A stretch of 64,000 nucleotides of DNA. Origin: Ferdinandcohnia sp036962705. Its GTDB lineage: Bacteria; Bacillota; Bacilli; Bacillales; Bacillaceae_L. The stretch spans positions 1 to 64,000 of the forward strand of contig NZ_JBALOQ010000003.1 of the NCBI RefSeq assembly GCF_036962705.1, written 5' to 3'. The position numbers and the translations under genes were made by a program. Positions 51,259 through 60,969 of this stretch are shown one piece after another (within the stretch, counting starts at the first letter, position 1; each line of letters begins with the position of its first letter). The notes beneath the pieces were generated by a model. That model worked only from the letters and a program-made list of their open reading frames with translations, had not been told where the DNA came from and did no database searches.

Positions 51259-52026
51259 TTAATGGATGTGTTTTTGTAAAATATCCTTTAGCTTAAAAAG
51301 GGCCTTTGAGTGAATTTGAGATATTCTGGATGTCGATAATCCCATAACCTGTCCTATTTCAGTCAATGTAAGCTCTTCTTTATAAAATAAACTGATTATC
51401 AGTTGCTCTTTTTCATTTAACTGTTGGATGACATTGATTAATTGATTGAGAACTTCTTTTTTAACTATATGTTCTTCTGGTGTTAAAGTCTTATGATCCT
51501 TTATCGAGAAAACGGATTTTTCACTACCCTCATCATCATGCTGATGATCGTCGATGGAAAGAACATTTGCAAAAAATCCTTCATTCATTGTTTGATAAAC
51601 ATCCTCTTCACTCATTTCGACTTCAGTAGCGATTTCGGAAATCGTTACGTTACGCATTAGCTCTTGTTCTAGCTTTTCGATAGCAGCTTCTACTTTCTTT
51701 GATTTTTCTCTTGAGCTTCGAGGTAACCAGTCTTCCTTTCTAAGGCCGTCTAATATCGCCCCTCGAATTCGAAAGGAAGCATATGTATCAAATTTTAAAT
51801 CACGGGAAGGATCGAATTTTTCCAGAGCATCATATAACCCAATCATCCCAAGACTTTTTAAATCATCTTTGTTCACACTTTTTGGCAACGTGACCGAGAT
51901 TCGCTGCACATGGTATGAAACGAGTGGCATGTATTTTCGAACAAGGGCATCCCCTGCATCTGTGTCTCTTGAGTCTGTCCATTTCTGCCAATATTCGCCA
52001 TGATCTGTCGATGATAATCTGGACAT
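51259..52026 (-). CDS. sigD: Flagellar sigma factor SigD (FliA/WhiG family)
   Basis: A 255-aa sigma-28 type factor transcribing late flagellar, motility and autolysin genes. Region 2 holds the core motif LGMIGLYDALEKFDPSR and KFDTYASFRIRGAILDGLR; region 4 HTH is LTLTEIGQVMGLSTSRISQIHSKAL. Normally held by anti-sigma FlgM until the hook is complete. ATG with AAGGAGG. Near the distal end of the fla/che operon, where position affects its expression in B. subtilis. Confidence 0.97.
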   Translation of the reverse strand: MSRLSSTDHGEYWQKWTDSRDTDAGDALVRKYMPLVSYHVQRISVTLPKSVNKDDLKSLGMIGLYDALEKFDPSRDLKFDTYASFRIRGAILDGLRKEDWLPRSSREKSKKVEAAIEKLEQELMRNVTISEIATEVEMSEEDVYQTMNEGFFANVLSIDDHQHDDEGSEKSVFSIKDHKTLTPEEHIVKKEVLNQLINVIQQLNEKEQLIISLFYKEELTLTEIGQVMGLSTSRISQIHSKALFKLKDILQKHIH

Positions 52027-52072
52027 TCTACTCCTCCTTTACGTTTATTTTAGAACATTTATTATAACCTGC

Positions 52073-52570
52073 TTAAATTTCCTTGATCCCTTTGCTGACT
52101 GTGCGGATTTTTAGAATGTTTGTCACGGGGTCAAATTCGATTGTTCGACCATTGCTCCCACCAACATCTGATGCAACAAGTGTGATGTTAAAACGCTTTA
52201 GTTCTGCCTCTACCGCCTCGACATTGCGCGGACCAATTCTCATAATATCACTGCCCGATTGAAATTGAAACATTTGGGCACCACCTGCAATTTTTGCTTT
52301 TAAACTCTTTGCTCGACCACCGATACCAATAATTTTTTGAATGAGTTCCTCTATTGCAGTATCGGCATATTTGGCTATATTCATGTTTCCAGCCTTCGTC
52401 GATGCCGAACTTGGCAGCATGATATGGGCTAGTCCTGCTACCTTTTTTGCTGGGTCATATATGATAACTCCTACACATGAACCTAATCCAGATGTTCGGA
52501 TTATGTCAGGTGCAACAACGACATTCATGTCAGCTATCCCAACCTTAATGACTTGAGAAGAGTCAATCAT
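52073..52570 (-). CDS. cheD: Chemoreceptor glutamine deamidase CheD
   Basis: A 165-aa enzyme deamidating receptor glutamines and binding CheC. The catalytic motif SGLGSCVGV and histidine in GLAHIMLP are intact. Start ATG 52570 overlaps the cheC end by 8 nt, with GGGAG 9 nt upstream, so expression is coupled. The frame from 52642 would overlap cheC further and is not used. Confidence 0.95.
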   Translation of the reverse strand: MIDSSQVIKVGIADMNVVVAPDIIRTSGLGSCVGVIIYDPAKKVAGLAHIMLPSSASTKAGNMNIAKYADTAIEELIQKIIGIGGRAKSLKAKIAGGAQMFQFQSGSDIMRIGPRNVEAVEAELKRFNITLVASDVGGSNGRTIEFDPVTNILKIRTVSKGIKEI

Positions 52571-53210
52571 GCATTTGAACTCCCAATGCAGTGAAGATTT
52601 TTTCGAATGAATCAGGATCCGGCAACAGCAAAAAATGCCCATTTATATTGTTGTTATTAGGATTTTCATTTTCATTAATTTCTGTTTCAATGACAATTGC
52701 AAAATCACTTACCTGAGAAAGTTCCAGTAAGCCATACCCGATAATTGCACCCACCATATCCATTGAAAAGCCAGGGACGGATGGATACAAATTCATCCCG
52801 GTAAAATCTGATAAAGAGGTTAGATAGGAGCCTGACAAAATATTGCCAACCTCTTGAAAAGCTGATATCCCCATTTCGTTTTGGATTTCACTCTCAAAAG
52901 AGAAGCTTTTATCACCAATTAAATCCTGAATTAATTTTGTTGCTTGTGGAATTTGCAAAATGAAAAACATATTTCCGGACAGATCCCCTTCGATTCGTAG
53001 GAAAATACCTGCAACTATATTTTCGGCGCCTCCAGCAAACTCCATCATTTCATCAAAGGACACGATTCTCACATTCGGTACTTGCATATCAATTTTTCTA
53101 GATAAAAGCTTCGATAAAGCAGTAGCAGAATGTCCAGCACCAATATTTCCAATCTCTTTTAAAATATCTAAATGAGTAGAATTAATACGCCCGAAAAATG
53201 TCATAGCCAT
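52563..53210 (-). CDS. cheC: CheY-P phosphatase CheC
   Basis: A 215-aa phosphatase of the CheC/CheX/FliY class. Two internal repeats carry the catalytic pattern: LKEIGNIGAGHSATALSKLL at about 15-34 and FQEVGNILSGSYLTSLSD further on. It dephosphorylates CheY-P and is stimulated by CheD. The ATG overlaps the cheW stop (TAATG); a second ATG at 53204 has better RBS spacing. Confidence 0.94.
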   Translation of the reverse strand: MAMTFFGRINSTHLDILKEIGNIGAGHSATALSKLLSRKIDMQVPNVRIVSFDEMMEFAGGAENIVAGIFLRIEGDLSGNMFFILQIPQATKLIQDLIGDKSFSFESEIQNEMGISAFQEVGNILSGSYLTSLSDFTGMNLYPSVPGFSMDMVGAIIGYGLLELSQVSDFAIVIETEINENENPNNNNINGHFLLLPDPDSFEKIFTALGVQMHD

Positions 53211-53671
53211 TACCCTTCTATTTTTTCCTTTGCTAATCTTGGATTAAGGACCTTTTCTAGATTTAATAAGATAAGCAGTCTTTTTTCAAGCTTTGCTACT
53301 CCTTCTAAGTATTCCACTTCAACACTACCGACAATCTCTGGTGGGGGCTCAATCGTGTCAACTGGAATATCCATTACGTCATTTGCCGTATCCACAATTA
53401 AGCCAACCTCAACCTCATCTGTCGCAACAATAATAACCCTTGTACTATCAGAATATTCTGATTCAACCATTCCAAAGCGTGTTCTTAAATCAATAATAGG
53501 AGTTACAACCCCCCTTAAATTAATGACACCTTTTACAAATGGTGCTGTTCTAGGAACGCGGGTTATATGCTGCACTTTTTCAATAGAACGCACCTGAGAA
53601 ACCGGGATTCCGTATTCCTCATCATGGAGTGAAAATACAATTACCTTTAACACTGCTGCTTGTTCAGACAT
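53210..53671 (-). CDS. cheW: Chemotaxis coupling protein CheW
   Basis: A 153-aa SH3-like scaffold linking receptors to CheA. VFSLHDEEYGIPVSQVRSIEKV and PFVKGVINLRGVVTPIIDLR are typical. ATG 53671 has AGGGGGAG; the longer frame from 53692 is not supported. Located between cheA and cheC. Confidence 0.96.
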   Translation of the reverse strand: MSEQAAVLKVIVFSLHDEEYGIPVSQVRSIEKVQHITRVPRTAPFVKGVINLRGVVTPIIDLRTRFGMVESEYSDSTRVIIVATDEVEVGLIVDTANDVMDIPVDTIEPPPEIVGSVEVEYLEGVAKLEKRLLILLNLEKVLNPRLAKEKIEG

Positions 53672-53699
53672 TTTTACTCCCCCTTTAACCAACGAAATT

Positions 53700-55745
53700 T
53701 TATTTTATTAACGAATTACAATCGACAATTAATGCCACCTGACCATCGCCTAGTATGGTTGCTCCAGAAATCGCAAACACATTTGTTAAATAGTTTCCTA
53801 GCGATTTCAACACAATTTCTTGTTGTCCTATGAAAGAATCAACAATTAGGCCTGCAGATTTATCACCTTTTTTCACAATGACAACAGAAAGGTAATCATC
53901 CTCATCCGTGGAGACTGGAACTTGAAAAATATCCTTTAGGTTTACTAACGGTACAACCTTACCTCTAAAATCGATTACTTCATGATTATGAGCATGAAGG
54001 ATCTTATCCTTTTTGATAATCGCCGTTTCGATAATTGAAGAAAGTGGTATTGCATATTTTTCATTTTGAACTTCAACTAGCATGACAGATATGATTGATA
54101 ATGTTAATGGTAGTTGGATCGAAAAAACGGACCCTTTTCCAATCGCAGAACGAATCGTAATCGAACCACCAAGTGATTCAATTGTATTTTTTACGACATC
54201 TAGCCCGACACCACGTCCAGAAACATCCGAAATTTTTTCAGCTGTTGAAAAACCTGAAGATAAAATAAAATCAAATACTTGACTATCCGTTAACGTCTCT
54301 GCAGAATTGGCTGTAACAAGCCCTTTGTTTATAGCCTTTTGAATGATCTTGTCGCGACTAATACCCGCACCATCATCTTCAATTTCGATAAAAACATGAT
54401 TTCCACTGTGATATGCACGTAGAATAACCGTACCTTCTTCTTGTTTTCCGCTTTGGACTCTGACTTCAGGTGTTTCAACCCCATGATCTAGAGCATTTCG
54501 TAAAAGATGTACAAGTGGATCGCCTATTTCATCGATGACTGTACGATCTAATTCCGTTTCCGAACCAATAATTTGAAGGTTAATTTTCTTATGCAAATCC
54601 TTTGCTAATTGGCGTACCATTCGTGGGAAACGATTAAATACTGTTTCAACAGGAACCATTCTCATTGTTAGGATTATGTTTTGTAAATCTCCTGAAATCC
54701 TCGACATTCTTTCTACCGTTTCATTAAGTTCAGAATGATTTAGATCACGAGAAATTTGCTCTAAACGCCCTCTATCAATAACTAATTCTTCAAATAAATT
54801 CATAAGAATATCAAGTCGTTCAATATTTACCCTAATCGTCTTATGATTACCACCGTGCTTACTATTTGATTTAGCAGGATGATTATCTTCTTTTTCTGAT
54901 TTTGATTGCTCATCTTGGGCAGCGAGAGTAGGGGCAACTTCCTTCTCTGCTTGAATTTGTTCTTGTACTCCAGGATTCGATGAATCAATTTGGACATCTA
55001 GGACTGTTACTCTATCTATTTCAGATACTTTCATAATTCGTTTTTCAATATTTTCAGCTATTTCGGTTGATACAAGTGTCACAGTAAACTCATTCTGAAA
55101 CTGCTCTTCCTCTAATTGATCCACTGAAGGAACTGATTTAATGATTTCACCAACCTGTTCGAGGACCTCAAATACCATAAATACACGGGCGGCCTTTAAT
55201 AAACAATCCTCTCTAAGAAGAATGGTGATTTCATAACAATTAAAGCCTTGTTCTTTTGATTGTTGGATGACTGTTAATTCAAAATCATCATAATTAGTTC
55301 TTATAGCTACATTTTCTGTTTTTAAATTTACTGATACAGGAATGTCTTCTTCTTCTTTAATTACTTCTCCACTTTCAATTTTCTTCAATAAAGACACGAC
55401 ATCTGATACATCTTTTTTACCGTCGCCTCCGTCTGCAATAGAAAAAATCATTTCTTCAAGATAATCAACAGCCTTTAAAACTATATCTAAAAGTGATGGT
55501 GTTACGTTAATTTTCATATTTCGAATGCCATCAAGTACATTTTCCATTTGATGTGTGAGGCTTGCTAAATCATCATATCCCATTGTTGCGGACATTCCCT
55601 TTAATGTATGAGCAGAGCGGAAAATTTCATTGACGATTGAAATATTCTCGGGTTCTTTTTCTAATTCTAATAAATGTTCATTACATGCCTGAAGATGTTC
55701 TTTGCTTTCTTCGATAAACACTTCTAAATATTGATCCATTTCCAT
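53700..55745 (-). CDS. cheA: Chemotaxis histidine kinase CheA
   Basis: 681 aa. P1 phosphotransfer domain with His46 in FRSAHTLKGMSATMG; P2 region (about 150-260); P3 dimerisation; P4 kinase with DPLVHLLRNALDHGVE (N-box) and GVGLDVVKNTI (G-box); P5 CheW-like domain. It phosphorylates CheY and CheB. ATG 55745 (MEMDQYLEVFIEES) has GGGGTG 7 nt away; TTG 55748 is one codon earlier. Confidence 0.97.
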   Translation of the reverse strand: MEMDQYLEVFIEESKEHLQACNEHLLELEKEPENISIVNEIFRSAHTLKGMSATMGYDDLASLTHQMENVLDGIRNMKINVTPSLLDIVLKAVDYLEEMIFSIADGGDGKKDVSDVVSLLKKIESGEVIKEEEDIPVSVNLKTENVAIRTNYDDFELTVIQQSKEQGFNCYEITILLREDCLLKAARVFMVFEVLEQVGEIIKSVPSVDQLEEEQFQNEFTVTLVSTEIAENIEKRIMKVSEIDRVTVLDVQIDSSNPGVQEQIQAEKEVAPTLAAQDEQSKSEKEDNHPAKSNSKHGGNHKTIRVNIERLDILMNLFEELVIDRGRLEQISRDLNHSELNETVERMSRISGDLQNIILTMRMVPVETVFNRFPRMVRQLAKDLHKKINLQIIGSETELDRTVIDEIGDPLVHLLRNALDHGVETPEVRVQSGKQEEGTVILRAYHSGNHVFIEIEDDGAGISRDKIIQKAINKGLVTANSAETLTDSQVFDFILSSGFSTAEKISDVSGRGVGLDVVKNTIESLGGSITIRSAIGKGSVFSIQLPLTLSIISVMLVEVQNEKYAIPLSSIIETAIIKKDKILHAHNHEVIDFRGKVVPLVNLKDIFQVPVSTDEDDYLSVVIVKKGDKSAGLIVDSFIGQQEIVLKSLGNYLTNVFAISGATILGDGQVALIVDCNSLIK

Positions 55746-55763
55746 CAAATAACACCCCTTTAC

Positions 55764-56828
55764 TTATGTAAGGCTAAGTATCGTACTTGCAATATCCTCT
55801 AAATTTTCAACTCTATCAACTAAATGTGTTTCGATTGCAGACTTTGGCATACCGAATACAATGGAGGTCTCTTGTGATTCCGCAATCGATACTACTTGTC
55901 CAGACTCTTTAAGTTTCTTCAATCCATATGATCCATCTGTACCCATTCCGGTCATAATAACAGATATTTTTTGAACTCCTTTGATTTCACTAAGTGATTC
56001 AAATAAGACATCAACCGATGGTCTATGTCCGTTTATAATTTCACTTTCATCAATATTCACAGCGAATGAAGTGCCAATCTTTTTTATCTTCATATGACGG
56101 CCGCCAGGAGCGATATAAGCTATTCCAGGTTTTAAAAATTCCCCATTCTCAGCTTCTTTAACAGTGATCTCACATAAACTATTAAGCCTATTAGCTAACG
56201 ATTTCGTAAAGCCTGCTGGCATATGCTGAACAATAACAATTGGCAATGGATAATTTCTTGGAAATTCAGGGAGAACTTGCTGTAATGCTCTTGGTCCCCC
56301 TGTAGAGGTACCGATACAAACCATTTTTTTAATGCTTCTATTTGGTTCTAGTTCTATTTTACTATAATCTACTATTCTACCTGTAATAGTTTCTTGTATT
56401 TTCAATGGCTTTTTAAGCAGAGCAACATTTACTCTTCCGGCATGCAGTACTTTTGTTATGATTTCATTTTTAATAAGATGAAGGTCAATGGATATTGGAC
56501 CAGATGGTTTTTGAATAAAATCAACAGCGCCGTATTGCATTGCAAGTAATGTGTTGTCTGCACCTTCTTTTGTTGTGCTTGAAAGCATCACAACTGGACG
56601 TGGGCACTCACTCATAATTTTCTGTAATGCCTCAATACCATTCATTTCAGGCATTTCAATATCTAAAGTTACGACATCCGGATTGTGCTTTTTAATTTTA
56701 ATCAGTGCATCGATTCCATTTCTTGCAGTACCAACAACATGAATCCTTGAGTCTTCCTGAAGGAAATTTGAAATGAGTTTCCGCATAAATGCTGAATCGT
56801 CTACAATAAGAACATTTATTTTTGTCAT
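55764..56828 (-). CDS. cheB: Chemotaxis methylesterase/deamidase CheB
   Basis: 354 aa: response-regulator domain with phospho-acceptor D56 (VVTLDIEMPEMNG) and a C-terminal esterase with serine in CIGTSTGGP, histidine in VQHMPAGFT and aspartate in MTGMGTDGS. Removes methyl groups from receptors. Start ATG 56828 (MTKINVLIVDDS) with AGGAG; the frame from 56981 overlaps flhG and would add 51 residues that do not belong to the family. Confidence 0.97.
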   Translation of the reverse strand: MTKINVLIVDDSAFMRKLISNFLQEDSRIHVVGTARNGIDALIKIKKHNPDVVTLDIEMPEMNGIEALQKIMSECPRPVVMLSSTTKEGADNTLLAMQYGAVDFIQKPSGPISIDLHLIKNEIITKVLHAGRVNVALLKKPLKIQETITGRIVDYSKIELEPNRSIKKMVCIGTSTGGPRALQQVLPEFPRNYPLPIVIVQHMPAGFTKSLANRLNSLCEITVKEAENGEFLKPGIAYIAPGGRHMKIKKIGTSFAVNIDESEIINGHRPSVDVLFESLSEIKGVQKISVIMTGMGTDGSYGLKKLKESGQVVSIAESQETSIVFGMPKSAIETHLVDRVENLEDIASTILSLT

Positions 56829-56838
56829 TTTAAAGCTC

Positions 56839-57714
56839 CTATCTACCACGTACGAAAAAACGTTGTAACTTTGATATAAAGGATGGTTTTTGATTCTTAT
56901 CGTGATTTTGTTCCTTATGTTTTCCAAGATAATTTTTGCAAATATCAAGTAAGTTTTTGCTGATAACAGCTTTTGGCGCATATATCAAAAATGGCTCTTG
57001 GTGACTCACTGCCTTTTGAACGGTTTTATCATCAAGTAAAACTCCTAATACCCCGACTTCCTTCATTAAAAACTGCAACACCGCTTGCTTCAATCTTTTA
57101 AGAGTTTGCATGCCTTCCGTCTCATTCTCAGCGCGATTAACAATTAAATATAATGGAATAGATTGGTCAAACAAACAGATATATTTCATTGCTGAATAAG
57201 CATCTGTTATTGAGGTTGGCTCTGGTGTTGTTATTACAAAGATTTCATCCATGGCCATAAGGAATTTAACATTTTCCTCGGTCATTCCTGCACCCATATC
57301 AAAAATAACGTAGTCATAATCATTAAGTACTAATTGCAATTGGTCAATTAAATATTCTGATTTCTTTTCATCAAGCTTAAAAAGATTCGGTAGCCCATTC
57401 CCACCTGCAATATAATCAATACCTTGTGGTCCCTTAATAAGCAAATCGTTGATGGAAAGGTTATTTTCAAATAAATCAACAATCGTATGGTGAGCGGTAA
57501 TCCCCATCAAAATATCAATATTACCCATTCCGATATCCATATCAAACAACAATACCTTTTTGCCGAGTTGTGATATGGCAATGGAAAAGTTCAGAGAAAG
57601 GTTCGATTTTCCAACTCCACCTTTTCCACTTATTACAGCTATTGACTTCGGTTGGTCTTGTTCGTTATTCATCGATGCTAGTTTTTTTCGAAGAGCTGAA
57701 GCTTGGTCTATCAT
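56839..57714 (-). CDS. flhG: Flagellar number/placement ATPase FlhG (YlxH)
   Basis: A 291-aa MinD/ParA-type ATPase. The N-terminal activator motif DQASALR (3-9) is the helix that stimulates FlhF GTPase; deviant Walker A KGGVGKS is at 31-37, and a C-terminal basic amphipathic region (SKLQRFFVRGR) can bind membrane. It controls the number and pattern of basal bodies. It overlaps flhF by 4 nt (ATGA). Confidence 0.94.
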   Translation of the reverse strand: MIDQASALRKKLASMNNEQDQPKSIAVISGKGGVGKSNLSLNFSIAISQLGKKVLLFDMDIGMGNIDILMGITAHHTIVDLFENNLSINDLLIKGPQGIDYIAGGNGLPNLFKLDEKKSEYLIDQLQLVLNDYDYVIFDMGAGMTEENVKFLMAMDEIFVITTPEPTSITDAYSAMKYICLFDQSIPLYLIVNRAENETEGMQTLKRLKQAVLQFLMKEVGVLGVLLDDKTVQKAVSHQEPFLIYAPKAVISKNLLDICKNYLGKHKEQNHDKNQKPSFISKLQRFFVRGR

Positions 57715-58880
57715 GATTCATCGACTCCAAGGATAGTATTAGCGATCAAGGAAGGTGATGCATTGACAATGTCATCTGGCACATTTTGTCCATTCGTTAA
57801 ATAAGCAACACCAATACCAGAATCAACAATTAAATTCACCATTGCTCCATAGTTTGCCGTTTCATCCACTTTTGTAAAAATAAATTTTGAAATCGAAATT
57901 TTGGAAAATTGTTCGTAAATCACTTTCATATCATTCATTTTTGAGGTCAAAGAGAGTACCAAAAACGTCTCCATATCATTTGAAAAATGAATAAGATTAT
58001 TTAAATCATCGATATATTTTTCATTCCGGAAGTTTCTGCCTGCTGTATCAATAAAAACAAGATCATAGTCTTTATAGGCTTCCTTTGCTTTTTTAAAATC
58101 CTCAAAGGAATAACAAACCTCAACAGGTGCACTTAGAATTTTCGCATAGGTTTTCAATTGTTCAATGGCCGCAATCCGAAACGTATCGGTTGTAATAAAG
58201 GCAATTCTTTTTTTGTCCCTTAACATACAGTCTGCCGCAATTTTAGCAATGGTTGTTGTTTTTCCAACGCCAGTAGGCCCGACTACATTAATATATTTTT
58301 TTTGATAGGATAAGCCACCGTAATCAACCTTAGAAATTTTTTTACTCATACAATCCTTGGCCCAATTTTGGACGTCTTCAAATGAAGCTTTTTCGGATGC
58401 CAAATACCATTTTTCCAATAGATTGGACATGATTTCTTTCCGAATCGTTGAATCAACTTCTTGATGCAGCATCAATTGATTCATTTCCTGAAGAGGTCCA
58501 GTATATAGGCTAATATCAGAGGATAATTCTTTCATGGCTGTTTTTAGTTCTTGAATTTCCTTTAGAAGCTCTGGAGCGCCGGGTGATTCCCTTGCTTCGT
58601 ATTGATTAATTGGTTCACGAACCACATGTTTTTGGGGTTCGATTTGTTTATTGATTACCGGCACTTTGCGTTCTTTTTCTTTAGGCTGCACCATTTGCCT
58701 TCTTGGAGCCTCTGGATCAACAGCTGCAATTACTTCAAAATTTTTTTTTCGAAAAAGACCAAAAAAACCTGGTGTTTGAACGATCTTTGAATTTAAAATG
58801 ACCGCTTCACTACCTAATTCTGCACGAATCATTTTCATGGCTTCCGGCATAGAATGAGCAATGTATTTTTTTACCTTCAA
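57711..58880 (-). CDS. flhF: SRP-type GTPase FlhF
   Basis: A 389-aa GTPase with a variable basic N-terminal domain (1-110), then the NG domain with GPTGVGKTT at 201-209, and DTAGRN and TKVDET later. It positions flagella with FlhG. The start is TTG within TTGA overlapping the flhA stop; GGTGGTG lies upstream. Coupling is likely. Confidence 0.94.
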   Translation of the reverse strand: MKVKKYIAHSMPEAMKMIRAELGSEAVILNSKIVQTPGFFGLFRKKNFEVIAAVDPEAPRRQMVQPKEKERKVPVINKQIEPQKHVVREPINQYEARESPGAPELLKEIQELKTAMKELSSDISLYTGPLQEMNQLMLHQEVDSTIRKEIMSNLLEKWYLASEKASFEDVQNWAKDCMSKKISKVDYGGLSYQKKYINVVGPTGVGKTTTIAKIAADCMLRDKKRIAFITTDTFRIAAIEQLKTYAKILSAPVEVCYSFEDFKKAKEAYKDYDLVFIDTAGRNFRNEKYIDDLNNLIHFSNDMETFLVLSLTSKMNDMKVIYEQFSKISISKFIFTKVDETANYGAMVNLIVDSGIGVAYLTNGQNVPDDIVNASPSLIANTILGVDES

Positions 58881-60913
58881 TCTATATTCACCACCCCAAC
58901 ACTTTGAACTTCCACATTTGCCTCAAGCTCATTATAGGAAAGGACAGGAACCTGTGGAAAATATCGTTCAATTAATTGCCTTACATACATTCTGACAGCA
59001 GGCGAGCATAATAAAATCGGAGACTGCTCCCCCATACTGACAGTTTCGATTTGCTTTGCAATGGATTCAATGATGGACTGTGACACACTTGGGTCGATGG
59101 ATAAATAGTTTCCATGTTCGGTTTGCTGAACACCATCAGCGACGTGTTTTTCAACTCGACCGGAAAGAGTCACAACCTTCATTGTTTCTCCCTGGACAAT
59201 ATGTTGGTTTGTAATTTGTCTAGCAAGGGATTGTCTTACATATTCTGTTAATAAATCAGTATCAGTTGTCATTCGACCAAAATCAGCTAAGGTTTCAAAA
59301 ATAATCGGTAGATTTCGGATTGAAACACTTTCCTTTAATAATTTTGCCAATACCTTTTGAATTTCCCCAACTGACAATGGGTTTGGTGTCACTTCATCCA
59401 CTAAAATTGGGTATGACTCCTTTAAATGATCAATTAATTGCTTTGTTTCTTGTCGTCCGAGTAATTCATGAGCATTTTTTCTAATGACCTCCGTAATATG
59501 TGTAGATACAACAGATGGCGGGTCAACCACTGTATATCCTTGCATTTCCGCCTGGTCCTTCATATCTTCAGAAATCCACTTTGCTGGTAAACCAAATGAT
59601 GGCTCGACTGTATCAATACCCTCAACGGAATCATCTTCATAACCTGGACTCATCGCTAAGAAATGGTCAAGCAATAATTCACCTCTTGCCATTTCACTCC
59701 CCTTTATTTTTAAGCGATACTCATTTGGTTGTAATTGAATATTATCCCTTATTCTAACGACAGGTATGACTAAACCTAACTCAATCGCCAATTGTCTGCG
59801 GATCATGACGATTCGGTCTAAAATATCACCACCTTGATTTGTGTCGGCTAAAGGAATCAGTCCATAGCCAAACTCAAATTCAATTGGATCAACATTTAAC
59901 AAATTAACAACACTTTCGGGACTTTTTAAATCCTCAACTTGTACTTCTTCTTCCGTATCTGGCTCTAATTGAATCTCCTGATCCTTATTTTTGGAAATCA
60001 TAAAAGCACCAATCGCTAAAAAGCTTGCGATTGATATGGTTAAAAAATCATGAATCGGAGTAAACAATCCTAACAGAAAGATTGTACCTGCTGTTACATA
60101 TAACATTTTTGGATAAGCAAATAACTGCTTTGTAATATCTGATCCTAAATTCCCCTCAGATGCAGCACGAGTTACAACAATCCCTGTTGCAGTAGAAATT
60201 AATAATGCAGGAATCTGACTTACAAGTCCATCCCCGATGGTTAAGAGTGTAAATTTTGAAAGAGCTTCCTGGAAGCCTAACCCATGTTGTGTCATCCCAA
60301 TGATAAAACCAAATATTAAGTTAATCAAAACAATGATGATACCTGCAATCGCATCCCCTTTTACGAACTTACTCGCTCCGTCCATAGATCCATAAAAATC
60401 AGCTTCCCTGCTAACTTTCTCACGGCGTTCACGTGCCTCGGTTTCAGAAATCATCCCCGCATTTAAATCAGCATCGATACTCATTTGCTTACCAGGCATT
60501 GCATCTAATGTAAACCGTGCAGCAACCTCTGACACACGTTCAGAACCTTTCGTAATAACGATAAATTGAATAACAACGAGGATTAAAAAGACAACGAATC
60601 CAACGACAATATTCCCACCAACAACGAAAGTACCAAAGGTGTGGACAACTCCACCGGCATCCCCGGTTGCAAGAATCGATCTTGTTGTTGAAACGTTCAA
60701 CCCTAATCTAAACAGGGTTAGAAGAAGTAGTAAGGATGGAAAGATTGAAAATTGAAGAGGTTCTTGCATATTCATTGAAGTTAAGAGAACCAAGAGCGCA
60801 AGAGAAATATTGATCATAATTAAAACACTTAGCAACCATGCTGGAAATGGAATAATAAGCATGGCAACTATTAAGATAACACTTAATAAAACGGATAAAT
60901 CTCTTGCTCGCAT
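58877..60913 (-). CDS. flhA: Flagellar export gate protein FlhA
   Basis: A 678-aa protein with eight membrane segments in the first about 310 residues and a large cytoplasmic ring domain. The FHIPEP core is visible as PGKQMSIDADLNAG (near 155-168). Nonameric gate of the flagellar type III export apparatus. ATG with AAAGGAGAG, 56 nt after flhB. Confidence 0.97.
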   Translation of the reverse strand: MRARDLSVLLSVILIVAMLIIPFPAWLLSVLIMINISLALLVLLTSMNMQEPLQFSIFPSLLLLLTLFRLGLNVSTTRSILATGDAGGVVHTFGTFVVGGNIVVGFVVFLILVVIQFIVITKGSERVSEVAARFTLDAMPGKQMSIDADLNAGMISETEARERREKVSREADFYGSMDGASKFVKGDAIAGIIIVLINLIFGFIIGMTQHGLGFQEALSKFTLLTIGDGLVSQIPALLISTATGIVVTRAASEGNLGSDITKQLFAYPKMLYVTAGTIFLLGLFTPIHDFLTISIASFLAIGAFMISKNKDQEIQLEPDTEEEVQVEDLKSPESVVNLLNVDPIEFEFGYGLIPLADTNQGGDILDRIVMIRRQLAIELGLVIPVVRIRDNIQLQPNEYRLKIKGSEMARGELLLDHFLAMSPGYEDDSVEGIDTVEPSFGLPAKWISEDMKDQAEMQGYTVVDPPSVVSTHITEVIRKNAHELLGRQETKQLIDHLKESYPILVDEVTPNPLSVGEIQKVLAKLLKESVSIRNLPIIFETLADFGRMTTDTDLLTEYVRQSLARQITNQHIVQGETMKVVTLSGRVEKHVADGVQQTEHGNYLSIDPSVSQSIIESIAKQIETVSMGEQSPILLCSPAVRMYVRQLIERYFPQVPVLSYNELEANVEVQSVGVVNID

Positions 60914-60969
60914 TGTTTTCTCTCCTTTAAGTCAATAAAGCTCGATTGATGATGGATGGTTCAAAATCT

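Noticed and set aside
53172..53597. 141-codon plus-strand frame opposite cheW
   Set aside because: Shadow of cheW; serine- and threonine-rich product with no family resemblance.
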